Shown here: piece by piece, positions 50,239-58,376 of the stretch
Layout of the letters: each line of letters starts with the position of its first letter
Position numbering within the stretch: the first letter of the stretch is position 1
Source: an uncultured Ruminococcus sp.
GTDB taxonomy: Bacteria; Bacillota; Clostridia; Oscillospirales; Acutalibacteraceae
Assembly (NCBI GenBank): GCA_902802795.1
Contig: CADCNI010000007.1
Location: 1-64,000 of the forward strand
Length of the DNA: 64,000 nucleotides
Direction of reading: 5' to 3'
Translations under genes and position numbers: made by a program
Notes under the pieces: generated by a model
Seen by the model: only the letters and a program-made list of their open reading frames with translations
What the model was told of the DNA's origin: nothing
The model's database searches: none

Positions 50239-50335
50239 ATTATAGCAATCCAAATAATCAGGGAGACAAAAGGAGGCGATGATGGTGAGTGCAGGGCAAG
50301 GCGGAGGACGACGGTGGGCTGGCGCCCACCTAGGT
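50239..50335. repeat. Dispersed hairpin repeat, copy A
   Basis: Contains ATAGCAATCCAAA followed about 55 bp later by AGGACGACGGTGGGCTGGCG and CCCACCTAGG, with an inner GTGGGC-TGGC-GCCCAC hairpin. The same two blocks occur at 55986-56085, where the hairpin block is inverted. It lies just upstream of the prfB promoter. Confidence 0.75.
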
Positions 50336-50344
50336 TTCTTGCGC

Positions 50345-50373
50345 TTTACATTTTTTCTGTTATCATGTATAAT
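50345..50373 (+). promoter_or_regulatory. prfB promoter
   Basis: TTTACA (50345-50350), 17 bp, TATAAT (50368-50373). Confidence 0.8.
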
Positions 50374-50416
50374 ATAGGTTATGTAAATTATTAACAGAAA
50401 GGCAGACTGAAAAAAT

Positions 50417-51541
50417 ATGCTGCAATTTGAAGAATTAATGCTCACTCTCCGCAACCTCAAACCTGATCTTGACGATCTCAGGGAGGCACTCGGCTACGAT
50501 ACATTAACGCAGGAGGTCGCGCAGCTTGAAAAACAGGCGGCGGCTCCCGACTTCTGGGACGACATGGAAAATTCCCAGAAAATACTCAAGCGCACCAGCA
50601 ATCTCAAAAGCAAGATCAACGCCTTTGACGCCATCTTCAACAAATATGAGGACACCATCGCGCTGGTGGAGCTGGGAGACGAGGAAGAAGACCTCGATCT
50701 TCTCGCGGAAGCCGAGTCGGAATTGGAGACGATCAAAAAATCCATCGAAGAACTCCGCCTTACTACGCTGCTCACCGGCGAATATGACGCGAACAACGCC
50801 ATCCTGACCTTCCACGCGGGTGCGGGCGGCACCGAAGCGCAGGACTGGGCGGAAATGCTTTTCCGCATGTATACCCGCTGGGGCGAACGCCACGGCTTCA
50901 AGGTCAAGACCATCGACTACCTCGACGGCGACGAAGCGGGACTCAAAAGCGCCTCCATCCTCATTGAAGGCACCAACGCCTACGGTTATCTCAAATGTGA
51001 AATGGGCGTTCACCGTCTGGTGAGAATCTCACCCTTCGATTCCTCGGGACGCCGTCACACTTCCTTTGCCTCGCTCGAAGTCATGCCCGAAATCGACGAC
51101 ACCGTGGAAGTGGAGATCCGTCCGGAAGACCTTCACATCGACACCTACCGTTCAAGCGGCGCGGGCGGACAGCACATCAACAAGACCGACTCCGCGGTGC
51201 GCATTACGCATATTCCCACCGGCATTGTCTGCGCCTGCCAGAACGAGCGCAGCCAGGTACAAAACAAGGCTATGGCCATGAAGATGCTCAAATCCAAGCT
51301 CATTGAAATCAAGGAGCGAGAGAATCTCGAAAAGATCGAGGATATCAAGGGCGTGCAGAAAGAAATCGCGTGGGGCAGCCAGATCCGTTCCTATGTCTTT
51401 ATGCCCTACACACTCGCCAAGGACCACCGCACCGGCTACGAAATGGGCAACATCAACGCGGTCATGGACGGCGACATCGACGGATTCATCAACGCCTATC
51501 TCAAAGCGCAGAGTCTCAACGCGCTGGGCAGCTTTGAATAA
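50417..51541 (+). CDS. prfB: Peptide chain release factor 2 (no programmed frameshift)
   Basis: A 374-residue class I release factor. The SPF stop-reading tripeptide (RISPFDSSGRRHTSFAS, about 196-212) identifies RF2 (UGA/UAA), and GAGGQHINKTDSAVRITH (about 239-256) carries the GGQ hydrolysis motif. The N-terminal domain is read in one frame from ATG 50417 (LRNLKPDLDDLREALG); the in-frame UGA and +1 shift that autoregulates prfB in many bacteria is absent. Only a weak AAAGG lies upstream. The next membrane-protein gene follows after 21 bp. Confidence 0.97.
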   Translation: MLQFEELMLTLRNLKPDLDDLREALGYDTLTQEVAQLEKQAAAPDFWDDMENSQKILKRTSNLKSKINAFDAIFNKYEDTIALVELGDEEEDLDLLAEAESELETIKKSIEELRLTTLLTGEYDANNAILTFHAGAGGTEAQDWAEMLFRMYTRWGERHGFKVKTIDYLDGDEAGLKSASILIEGTNAYGYLKCEMGVHRLVRISPFDSSGRRHTSFASLEVMPEIDDTVEVEIRPEDLHIDTYRSSGAGGQHINKTDSAVRITHIPTGIVCACQNERSQVQNKAMAMKMLKSKLIEIKERENLEKIEDIKGVQKEIAWGSQIRSYVFMPYTLAKDHRTGYEMGNINAVMDGDIDGFINAYLKAQSLNALGSFE

Positions 51542-51562
51542 CAGCAAGGAAGTGGTCGCACC

Positions 51563-52039
51563 ATGTTTTATCTAGCGGAATTCGCGGCGCTCGCCGTATG
51601 CTGGCTTTTCTACTGTGAACTGTACTGGATGGTGCAGCGCAAGGTCAGCAAGGCATGCAGCCGCGAGTATATCAGAAAACGCACAAAGACGCTGGCTGAC
51701 AGGCTGTTCTTTACCCAGCTCAGCGCAAAATCGCATCTCGGCTTTCTGTATTATGCCAATGTTGCCGCCTTCACCGTGCTGGTCATGCTCACAGCCCTTC
51801 ACCTGCTCACCGGATGGATCGGCGTTATGCAGGGATTCATCCGGGTGCTGACGACCCTAACGGTGCTCCTGCTCGGATGTGTCGCCATTTCGGGTTCGTC
51901 GGCAAGCATGGAATACCTCTGTACAAATCTCGATATTGTCTCCCGTAAAAAAATTCACGCCTTGCAGGTGGTTTCTTTCCTGTCATATGTCATTCTGACG
52001 CTTTTATATCTTTATTTTGCCTGGGCCTATGTAATTTAG
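51563..52039 (+). CDS. Uncharacterised four-helix membrane protein
   Basis: A 158-residue integral membrane protein. Hydrophobic helices lie at about 3-22 (YLAEFAALAVCWLFYCELYW), 63-85 (YANVAAFTVLVMLTALHLL), 90-112 (MQGFIRVLTTLTVLLLGCVA) and 135-157 (ALQVVSFLSYVILTLLYLYF). A positively charged loop (KVSKACSREYIRKRTKTLAD) follows the first. No family is recognised. AAGGAAG precedes ATG. It is close behind prfB and ahead of the TIR-like gene. Confidence 0.7.
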   Translation: MFYLAEFAALAVCWLFYCELYWMVQRKVSKACSREYIRKRTKTLADRLFFTQLSAKSHLGFLYYANVAAFTVLVMLTALHLLTGWIGVMQGFIRVLTTLTVLLLGCVAISGSSASMEYLCTNLDIVSRKKIHALQVVSFLSYVILTLLYLYFAWAYVI

Positions 52040-52141
52040 TTCTATGTCTGTATATTTTTTCATTTTTTCCATAAAATGCTTTACTTTTCTTGATGAAATA
52101 TGTTATAATTAGGTTGAAGTAAAATAATGGAGGTTTTGAAA

Positions 52142-52942
52142 GTGAATCCTATCAAAAAACCCTTTAAGTCATACAAAGGCGACGGCAAATTCGCCTATGC
52201 CTGTTATTCTCTGGAAGACATGGATTTTGTCTTCCCCTTCCTGCTCAAGCTCAACGACAACCGTTACCGCATTCGCTACGACGAAGGTGTGCAGGATGAA
52301 GTCGAAGTGGATGCGCTGCGCAAGCACAACATTAAAAACTGCGAGGTTCTTCTGGTTTTCATGTCCCAGAAAGCGCTTTCGTCCATTTATTTCATGAAAC
52401 AGCTCGAAATGGCGCAGAAACTGGAAATCACCCCTTACATCATTTATCTGGACCACGAAACGACGTTTGCGCAGGGGGCGCAGTTGTTCGGCGAGGATGT
52501 CAAGGGCATTCGCGTTGACGAAAGCGACGAGGAAACTCTTATGGAAGTCATTGAGCAGCTTCTGGTGGATTGTCAGGAACCCGAAAAGGTGGAGGAACGC
52601 GTTTACACCTACGACGAACTGCTCGACGAAGTGTACCCCGATCAGGTCAACGCCAGCAAGGACACCTTTGTGGCCGCTACTACGCAGGACAGCGAAAAAA
52701 TCAAGAAATCCGCTGCCGCTTCCGCTTCTTCTGCCAAGATTGCCAAAAAAGAGAAGCGTTCGCAAACCGGCAAGTCACTCTTCAACGCCATTTTGGTGGT
52801 AGGTGTTCTGATCGGTATCGCGGTACTGCTCTATCTGTTCTTCGGCGATCAAATCAATGAGGTACTGCATCCGGAGGAAGTCGTCAATTACGCGCCTTTC
52901 ACCTCCGCAGTCAAAACCGCTTTTATCAGTCTGATCCGATAA
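52142..52942 (+). CDS. TIR-like domain membrane protein, probable non-catalytic
   Basis: A 266-residue protein. Residues 1-135 look like a TIR domain: DGKFAYACYSLEDMDFVFPF (about 14-33), RYRIRYDEGVQDEVEVDALR (about 41-60), NCEVLLVFMSQKALSSIYFM (about 66-85) and QLEMAQKLEITPYIIYLD. The Glu expected in the alpha-C helix (E-I/L-x-x-A) is Gln (QLEMA), so NADase activity is doubtful. A Lys/Ala/Ser linker, one transmembrane helix (about 211-231) and an outer 35-residue tail follow. The GTG start 52142 is 8 bp from GGAGG; an ATG at 52127 overlaps that site. Function unknown, possibly signalling. Confidence 0.7.
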   Translation: MNPIKKPFKSYKGDGKFAYACYSLEDMDFVFPFLLKLNDNRYRIRYDEGVQDEVEVDALRKHNIKNCEVLLVFMSQKALSSIYFMKQLEMAQKLEITPYIIYLDHETTFAQGAQLFGEDVKGIRVDESDEETLMEVIEQLLVDCQEPEKVEERVYTYDELLDEVYPDQVNASKDTFVAATTQDSEKIKKSAAASASSAKIAKKEKRSQTGKSLFNAILVVGVLIGIAVLLYLFFGDQINEVLHPEEVVNYAPFTSAVKTAFISLIR

Positions 52943-52947
52943 TTTTC

Positions 52948-52988
52948 AACGGATATGCCGCTTTTACGGTCGGCATATCCGTTTTTCT
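52948..52988 (+). terminator. Terminator after the TIR-like gene
   Basis: AACGGATATGCCG pairs with CGGCATATCCGTT, then TTTTC. Confidence 0.88.
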
Positions 52989-53009
52989 GTTCGAACGGCA
53001 AAAAACAGG

Positions 53010-53038
53010 TTGCGCATTCCCCCGCAAAGTTGTATAAT
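53010..53038 (+). promoter_or_regulatory. nadE promoter
   Basis: TTGCGC (53010-53015), 17 bp, TATAAT (53033-53038). Confidence 0.7.
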
Positions 53039-53089
53039 AAACCTATCTTTTGATGGTACCTCCATCACACGACAAGGAAGGATGAAAGA

Positions 53090-55000
53090 ATGAAAGACGG
53101 ATTTATTAAAATCGCGGCAGGCGTTCCCGAAATCGCTCTGGGCGACTGCGCCGAAAATGCCGCCCGTATCGTCGCCATGGCGCGGCAAATGCAGGCACAG
53201 GGCGTGAAAATCGCCGTATTCACCGAACTCGGCGTGACAGGCTACACGCTGGAAGACCTGTTCTTGCAGCAGGCATTGCTTGACGCCTCCGCGCAGGCGC
53301 TGCAAAAAATCATCGACCACACCGCCGATCTGGATATGCTCCTCTTGGTAGGCGTACCCGTTCCCGTGGGCTGCTCGCTCTACAACTGCGCCGCCGTCAT
53401 CAATCGCGGCCGGCTGCTGGGACTGGTTCCCAAAACCCATATTCCCACCTATTCGGAATTTTACGAAGGCCGCCGCTTCACCCCCGCTCCCGCCCAATGG
53501 GAATCCGTCTCCTATCTGGGGCAGTCGGTCTTGCTGGGACAGGGTCTTTTCCGCTGCGCCTCTCTTCCCGAACTGGTCGTGGGCGTGGAGCTGTGCGAGG
53601 ACGCGTGGGTTCCCTCTCCTCCCTCCGTGGGACTGGCGCAGGCGGGCGCGAATGTCATCTGCAATCTCTCGTGCAGCAACGAGCTGATCGGCAAGTCGGA
53701 CTATCGCGGCACCATCGTCCGGGCGCTCTCCGGCAGTCTGCTCTGCGCCTATGCCTATTGCAGCGCGGGCAGCGGCGAATCCACCACCGATCTGGTCTTT
53801 TCGGGTCACTGCATGATCTGTGAAAACGCCTCCCTGCTGGCGGAGCAGCGCTGGGAAACGGGACGCTTTGTCACGGCAGATATTGATATTCAAAAGCTGA
53901 ATGCCGACCGCCGCCGTATGTCCACCTTTACCGCCGTGCCGTCGGAGCAGTACCCCATCATTGACGAATTTGACCTCGACGTCACCGAAACAAACCTCAC
54001 CCGCGTCTTTCCCCGCACGCCCTTTGTGCCGCAGGGAAAGGACAACATCGACGCGCGCTGCCGCGAAATCATCCACATCCAGAGCGCGGGACTCCAGCGC
54101 CGCCTCACCGCCGCCCACGCCAAGCACGCCGTCATCGGGCTATCCGGCGGACTCGACTCCACTCTCGCTTACCTCGTGACGGTGGACGCGTTCACGCAAC
54201 TAGGGTATCCGCTGGAGAACATCATAGCCCTCACCATGCCTTGCTTCGGCACCACCTCCCGCACCAAATCCAACGCCCAGAATATGGCGGAGGCCATCGG
54301 CACCTCTTTCCGGGAAGTGGATATCCACGCGGCGGTGCAGCAGCATTTCTCCGACATCGGACACGACGGCGTGACCACCGATATCACTTACGAGAATTCA
54401 CAGGCGCGCATGCGCACCCTGATTCTCATGAACACCGCCAATCAATGCGGCGGTCTGGTCATCGGCACCGGCGATCTCTCGGAACTCGCGCTCGGCTGGG
54501 CGACCTACAACGGCGACCATATGTCGATGTACGACGTGAATGTCGGCGTACCCAAGACCCTTGTGCGCTATCTGGTGAAATATGTCGCCTCTACCGTGAA
54601 GGAACCGCTGCAATCGGTGCTGTACGACGTGCTCGACACGCCGGTCAGTCCCGAACTGCTGCCTCCCGAAGAAAACGGCGACATCGCCCAGCGCACCGAG
54701 GATATCGTGGGTCCCTACGAACTGCATGATTTCTTTATGTATTACATCATGCGCTGCGGCTTTGCCCCGCACAAGATCTACCGTATCGCCCTGCGTGCCT
54801 TTGACGGCAAATACACCCCCGACACCATCGAAAAATGGCTGAAAAACTTCGTGCGCCGCTTCTTCACCCAGCAATTCAAACGAAGCTGTCTGCCCGACGG
54901 CCCCAAGGTGGGCAGCGTGGCGATTTCTCCCCGCGGCGACTGGCGGATGCCCTCCGACGCACTCTCCGCCGAATGGCTGCGCGATCTGCAAAATAACTGA
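53090..55000 (+). CDS. nadE: Glutamine-dependent NAD+ synthetase
   Basis: A 636-residue two-domain enzyme that amidates nicotinate adenine dinucleotide with glutamine nitrogen. The nitrilase-like glutaminase domain (1-280) has its Glu-Lys-Cys triad in FTELGVTGYTLEDLF (about 44-58), LGLVPKTHIPTYSEFYEG (Lys about 111) and VVGVELCEDAWVPS (Cys about 170). The synthetase domain (about 320-600) has the PP-loop HAVIGLSGGLDSTLAYLV (about 345-362) and LVIGTGDLSELALGWATYNGD (split). Long bacterial NadE of this layout is common. GGAAGGATG precedes ATG; a terminator follows. Confidence 0.97.
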   Translation: MKDGFIKIAAGVPEIALGDCAENAARIVAMARQMQAQGVKIAVFTELGVTGYTLEDLFLQQALLDASAQALQKIIDHTADLDMLLLVGVPVPVGCSLYNCAAVINRGRLLGLVPKTHIPTYSEFYEGRRFTPAPAQWESVSYLGQSVLLGQGLFRCASLPELVVGVELCEDAWVPSPPSVGLAQAGANVICNLSCSNELIGKSDYRGTIVRALSGSLLCAYAYCSAGSGESTTDLVFSGHCMICENASLLAEQRWETGRFVTADIDIQKLNADRRRMSTFTAVPSEQYPIIDEFDLDVTETNLTRVFPRTPFVPQGKDNIDARCREIIHIQSAGLQRRLTAAHAKHAVIGLSGGLDSTLAYLVTVDAFTQLGYPLENIIALTMPCFGTTSRTKSNAQNMAEAIGTSFREVDIHAAVQQHFSDIGHDGVTTDITYENSQARMRTLILMNTANQCGGLVIGTGDLSELALGWATYNGDHMSMYDVNVGVPKTLVRYLVKYVASTVKEPLQSVLYDVLDTPVSPELLPPEENGDIAQRTEDIVGPYELHDFFMYYIMRCGFAPHKIYRIALRAFDGKYTPDTIEKWLKNFVRRFFTQQFKRSCLPDGPKVGSVAISPRGDWRMPSDALSAEWLRDLQNN

Positions 55001-55020
55001 TAATTTCATATAAAAATTTT

Positions 55021-55075
55021 CCCCAAACGGAACGCCTGTACAGGAAGGTACACGTTTCCGTTTGGGGGATTTTTT
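55021..55075 (+). terminator. Terminator after nadE
   Basis: CCCCAAACGGAA pairs with TTCCGTTTGGGG, followed by ATTTTTTT. Confidence 0.88.
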
Positions 55076-55088
55076 TATTGACAAAAAC

Positions 55089-55415
55089 TCACTTTTGTCC
55101 GCTGTCATACAGACCTTGCATATATGCCATCACTTTTTCTTGATTTTGCAACGACAGAGCGTTAAAAATAGTATACAGCTTTCTGTCCTGTTCATTCAGA
55201 GAATAATATACAACATTGTGCGACTGCTCGGATAATCCAAGAATATAGTCACAGCTCACTCTAAAAATCTCCGATAGCTTTATGAGCGACTGGACACTCG
55301 GAAAATGCTTTCCGTTTTCATAGGCGCTGACGGTTTCCTGACTGACGCCCAATTCAATACTTAATCTGACCTGCGACATACCGCGCTCCTCACGCAGCTG
55401 CTTAATTCTGTTCAT
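55089..55415 (-). CDS. XRE family (Cro/CI-type) repressor
   Basis: A 108-residue regulator. The HTH_3 domain covers 1-65: IKQLREERGMSQVRLSIELG, VSQETVSAYENGKHFPSVQS (recognition helix about 25-33), then FRVSCDYILGLSEQ. A short C-terminal helical part (LNEQDRKLYTIFNALSLQNQ) probably mediates dimerisation. Transcribed divergently from the small membrane protein at 55531; two palindromes in the 115-bp gap are likely operators, one over its own promoter and one over the partner promoter. Confidence 0.9.
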   Translation of the reverse strand: MNRIKQLREERGMSQVRLSIELGVSQETVSAYENGKHFPSVQSLIKLSEIFRVSCDYILGLSEQSHNVVYYSLNEQDRKLYTIFNALSLQNQEKVMAYMQGLYDSGQK

Positions 55416-55433
55416 GCATAATCACCAAAATTC

Positions 55434-55503
55434 ATTATACAAGTTCTACTTGTATTTATTAGAGGTTTATGCTATATTTATTACAGGTTAAACCTGTAAT
55501 AAA
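55434..55503. promoter_or_regulatory. Divergent promoter region with two operators
   Basis: Minus promoter: -10 TATAAT (55434-55439), weak -35 CTAATA (55457-55462). Plus promoter: TTGTAT (55450-55455), 17 bp, TATATT (55473-55478). Operator 1 is ACAAGT-TCT-ACTTGT (55439-55453). Operator 2 has perfect 13-bp arms TTTATTACAGGTT around one base (55477-55503) and covers the plus start site. Confidence 0.75.
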
Positions 55504-55530
55504 ATTTTATACGAATGAGGTGCAAGCCGA

Positions 55531-55908
55531 ATGGATTTTGAAGACGATTATTCTGAAAAACCGTCTGATTTTACACAAACGATCGGACAAAAGCTTTTAA
55601 AATGGTGTAGTTATGTGATCGTCACATGCGGAGCCATCTATTTTCATACGGATGCGTGCAACAACGGAGTCGGCGTAAATATCTTTGCCGCCATCATCAT
55701 ATGGGTCGTTCTTGTTCTGCTGATTCGTATGGGACATCCTCTGTATTCGGACGCCGTGTGCGGCACGTTGTGGTATTGTTTTTCGATCACATCAATAATA
55801 TCTGAAAAACCCTTAAGCTTTCTGCAAACGATAGGGATTATGATTGGTTTTATGATTTTTGACGCATTTTTGCTTTTCGTGATAAAATCCGTTTTACAAA
55901 AGAAATAA
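55531..55908 (+). CDS. Small membrane protein controlled by the XRE regulator
   Basis: A 125-residue protein with three or four hydrophobic helices (about 27-40, 49-66, 74-88 and 96-118: IGIMIGFMIFDAFLLFVI). An acidic N-terminus (MDFEDDYSEKPSDF) precedes them. No family is recognised. GAGGTGC lies before ATG. The divergent XRE gene and the strong operator over its promoter suggest that its expression is tightly controlled. Confidence 0.65.
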   Translation: MDFEDDYSEKPSDFTQTIGQKLLKWCSYVIVTCGAIYFHTDACNNGVGVNIFAAIIIWVVLVLLIRMGHPLYSDAVCGTLWYCFSITSIISEKPLSFLQTIGIMIGFMIFDAFLLFVIKSVLQKK

Positions 55909-55982
55909 AGCCGAAGATACCGCGTATAGCCACACCCGCAGCTTTACATTATCACCATCATCCTTCAGGGAGGTAAATGCCA

Positions 55983-56126
55983 ATGACTTATAGCAATCCA
56001 AACAAACAAAAAGACAAGTTCGGCGCGCTGGTGAGCACATGGCTGCGTTGTCGTCCTAGGTGGGCGCCAGCCCACCGTCGTCCTATGATTAACGGAGGAA
56101 TTGAAAATGTCATGTCCTTATCTTGA
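55983..56126 (+). CDS. Possible 47-codon ORF formed with a dispersed repeat
   Basis: GGGAGG lies 9 bp before ATG 55983, and a short frame (MTYSNPNKQKDKFGALVSTW and on to MSLS) ends inside the next gene. Its 5' part and middle coincide with the dispersed repeat copy B, so it may be a truncated gene fused to repeat DNA rather than a functional peptide. Low confidence. Confidence 0.25.
   Translation: MTYSNPNKQKDKFGALVSTWLRCRPRWAPAHRRPMINGGIENVMSLS
55986..56085. repeat. Dispersed hairpin repeat, copy B
   Basis: Shares ATAGCAATCCAAA and, in inverse orientation, the roughly 30-bp block CCTAGGTGGGCGCCAGCCCA plus CCGTCGTCCT with copy A at 50239-50335. The block is bounded here by GTCGTCC/GTCGTCC direct repeats. 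Confidence 0.75.
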
Positions 56127-56313
56127 AAAAACAGATACCTATCGCGAAGATGAACGCTTTTATTGCAGACTTCAAAATGAATATGTTGACTATAATCAGT
56201 ATAAAACCTACTGCTATAGCAGCTGGGGAACCGAATATGTAAGCTGCCCCCCTTATGAGCATGAGGATACCAGAAGAAGAAATAATAACCAAAGACCGCT
56301 TAAAAGAAACTAA
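56107..56313 (+). CDS. Small Cys-rich protein
   Basis: A 68-residue hydrophilic protein: MSCPYLEKTDTYREDERFYC, then QNEYVDYNQYKTYCYSSWGT and YVSCPPYEHE, with Cys at about 3, 20, 38 and 48, a spacing that could hold zinc or form disulfides. The tail is Arg/Asn-rich. ATG 56107 is 8 bp from GGAGG, a strong site. No named family is recognised; a small metal-binding protein is a guess. Confidence 0.55.
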   Translation: MSCPYLEKTDTYREDERFYCRLQNEYVDYNQYKTYCYSSWGTEYVSCPPYEHEDTRRRNNNQRPLKRN

Positions 56314-56445
56314 TGATAGATGGTAAGTGAAATCTCATTTTTCATTTGCGTTTCCTTGCATAATAACCATGAATTCATACAAACAAACTCCGCTCAGACA
56401 ATACACATCTGCACGGAGTTTGTTTTGTATTTTATTGGCAAAAAC

Positions 56446-56994
56446 TCACACCCGCCGTCCTGTCTCGCCGATAAATTCCTGCACCGCGTTGGCAAGCGCC
56501 CGCGCGATCGCGTCGAAATTGTTGAGAATCCACGCCGCGTCCTGCACATTGTCGTGATAGGCGACCTCCACCAGCACCGAGGGGTAATTCGGACGCAGCA
56601 CCTCCCCCAGAAAATCGGTGGGACGCACATCCACCAGCTGCGGCTCGGGATAAATGCGCCGGAATTCGTCCGCGATCAGTTCGGCGGCGCGCAGACTTTC
56701 CGGGTCATTGGGATTGTAATAAACGTCTGTCCCTCTGAGCATCCCCGCAAATTCCTCCGGGGCGGCGTTGGAATGCAGCGCCAGATACAGATCATACGGA
56801 CCGTTGGCATTCGCCTGCTGAATCGAGGTGCGCGCGGTCATCTCCGGGGTGTTGCGGTCATACTGAATGCCCAGTTCGTCGAGATACGGCACCAGCGCGT
56901 CCGCCAGCCGGTTCATGTTGGTTTCTTCATTGCCGTCTCCGATCACGTAGGGGTTGTATTCCTGTGTCGAGGGGCTGAGATAAATCTTCGCCAT
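56446..56994 (-). CDS. N-acetylmuramoyl-L-alanine amidase-like (Amidase_3) protein
   Basis: A 182-residue single-domain protein of the Amidase_3 fold: MAKIYLSPSTQEYNPYVIGD, EETNMNRLADALVPYLDELG (Glu ligand), ANGPYDLYLALHSNAAPEEF (His ligand) and PSVLVEVAYHDNVQDAAWIL (catalytic Glu). The usual first zinc His (PGHGG) is replaced by Ser-Pro-Ser, as in the clostridial subgroup with this N-terminus, so activity needs checking. No signal peptide; it may act in spores or after lysis. ATG 56994 follows AGGAGG; the frame is open to 57045. Confidence 0.78.
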   Translation of the reverse strand: MAKIYLSPSTQEYNPYVIGDGNEETNMNRLADALVPYLDELGIQYDRNTPEMTARTSIQQANANGPYDLYLALHSNAAPEEFAGMLRGTDVYYNPNDPESLRAAELIADEFRRIYPEPQLVDVRPTDFLGEVLRPNYPSVLVEVAYHDNVQDAAWILNNFDAIARALANAVQEFIGETGRRV

Positions 56995-57148
56995 AAGTAC
57001 ATTCCTCCTGCTGCCAAGTGAAAAGTCGGAAGAAATTCCGCTCACTTCATACTATGCGCCCCCATCAGCAAGGTTCCTCTTTTTGCCGCAGTGAAAAAGG
57101 AAGAACAGGATATCGTTCAGATCTCCGTGGGCTTCCGTCAAAAACTTC

Positions 57149-57177
57149 TTTACAAACCCATCGTTTTGTACTATAAT
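57149..57177 (+). promoter_or_regulatory. metA promoter
   Basis: TTTACA (57149-57154), 17 bp, TATAAT (57172-57177). No SAM riboswitch or T-box is visible in the roughly 35-nt leader. Confidence 0.75.
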
Positions 57178-57217
57178 AATTGGTAAACAAAAACCCCCTT
57201 TCAGGAAGTGAACGCAA

Positions 57218-58147
57218 ATGCCCATTAAGATCAACAACGAACTGCCGGCACGGAAAATTCTGGAAAACGAAAACATCTTCGTTATGACGGAAGAACGCGC
57301 CATGACCCAGGATATCCGCCCGCTGAAAATTATTATTCTCAACCTCATGCCCACCAAGATCGAAACCGAAACACAGCTTCTCCGACTGCTCAGCAATTCT
57401 CCTTTACAGGTAGAGATCGAACTGCTGCAAACCGCCTCCCACGAAGCAAAAAATACCCCCACCAACCATCTTCTCGATTTTTACAAGGTATTTGACCAGA
57501 TCAGAGACAACCGCTACGACGGCATGATCATCACCGGTGCGCCCGTGGAAAAACTTGATTTTGAGGAGGTCGATTACTGGGAAGAGCTTTGTGAGATCAT
57601 GGAGTGGAGCAAGCGCAACGTCTACTCTACCCTGCATATCTGCTGGGGCGCGCAGGCGGGGCTTTACTACCATTTCGGCATCAATAAGTACACCCTGCCG
57701 CAAAAGCTCTCCGGCGTGTACCGTCACCGCGTCACCGCCCCGCTTCATCCGCTCATGAGAGGATTCAACGATTTTTACTGGGGTCCCCATTCCCGCAACA
57801 CCGACATTTCCCGCGACGACGTGGAAAAACATGAGGAACTGGTCATCCTCTCCACTTCCAAGGACGCGGGCATCGCGCTGGTCGGACACAAAAACGGACG
57901 CCAGTTTTTCTCGTTCGGTCATCTCGAATACGACCGCCAGACCCTTGCCAACGAATATTTCCGCGACCAGAACCGCGGACTGCACCCCGAAATCCCCTGC
58001 AATTATTTCCCCAACGACGACGTATGCGCTGTTCCCAATCACTCATGGCGCGCACACGCCAATCTCCTTTTTGACAACTGGCTCAACTACTACGTCTATC
58101 AGCAGACCCCCTACAACCTCGCTGACCTCAGCGAAATGGTTCTTTAA
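57218..58147 (+). CDS. metA: Homoserine O-acyltransferase MetA (probably acetyl-CoA-using)
   Basis: A 309-residue class I glutamine amidotransferase-like enzyme for the first step of methionine synthesis. [16 protein letters not shown] (about 138-153) holds the nucleophile Cys, and [15 protein letters not shown] (about 233-247) the His-x-Glu. In [20 protein letters not shown] the position that separates acetyl- (Glu) from succinyl-CoA (Gly) enzymes is Glu, so acetylation is predicted from published structure-function work on this family. AGGAAGTGA precedes ATG. Followed by a MITE, then leuB. Confidence 0.93.
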   Translation: MPIKINNELPARKILENENIFVMTEERAMTQDIRPLKIIILNLMPTKIETETQLLRLLSNSPLQVEIELLQTASHEAKNTPTNHLLDFYKVFDQIRDNRYDGMIITGAPVEKLDFEEVDYWEELCEIMEWSKRNVYSTLHICWGAQAGLYYHFGINKYTLPQKLSGVYRHRVTAPLHPLMRGFNDFYWGPHSRNTDISRDDVEKHEELVILSTSKDAGIALVGHKNGRQFFSFGHLEYDRQTLANEYFRDQNRGLHPEIPCNYFPNDDVCAVPNHSWRAHANLLFDNWLNYYVYQQTPYNLADLSEMVL

Positions 58148-58160
58148 TCAGTGTGAAATA

Positions 58161-58376
58161 CACTATCCACAACTTAAGCACTCCCCCAGTCGGCTACGCC
58201 GACAGCCCCCTCAAAGAGGGAGGTGGCACGCCGCAGGCGTGACGGAGGGAGTGATTTTCCCTAAGGAACTATGCAGAATTTAATCAGTCATTTTCTGCTT
58301 AAAAATACAGTATGCTTGCGTGTTTCAGAAAGTGAAATGTATCAATTATTTCTGCATACCTAAGTTGTGGATAGTG
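58161..58376. mobile_element. 216-bp MITE sharing ends with the IS at 1-186
   Basis: Perfect 16-bp terminal inverted repeats CACTATCCACAACTTA (58161-58176) and its complement (58361-58376) are flanked by a 10-bp direct duplication GTGTGAAATA (58151-58160 and 58377-58386). No transposase lies inside. The right end is identical to the IS end at 171-186. The left half carries a structured palindrome (58179-58253); the right half is AT-rich. It accounts for most of the 320-bp gap between metA and leuB. Confidence 0.92.
58179..58253. repeat. Cloverleaf-like palindrome inside the MITE
   Basis: Outer arms CACTCCC / GGGAGTG enclose three hairpins: GTCGG-CTACG-CCGAC, CCCTC-AAA-GAGGG and CACGCC-GCA-GGCGTG. 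Repeats with this sequence style are familiar between genes of gut Ruminococcaceae. Confidence 0.8.

Noticed and set aside
50224..50460. 78-codon minus-strand frame over the dispersed repeat
   Set aside because: Covers the repeat and the prfB promoter; composition and position do not support a gene.
52142..55000. TIR-like protein plus nadE as an anti-phage defence system
   Set aside because: The TIR active Glu is missing, the gene is membrane-anchored, nadE is house-keeping, and a terminator and separate promoter lie between them.
57046..57217. SAM riboswitch or T-box before metA
   Set aside because: The leader from the predicted start site is only about 35 nt and has none of the S-box or T-box core motifs seen upstream of metK.
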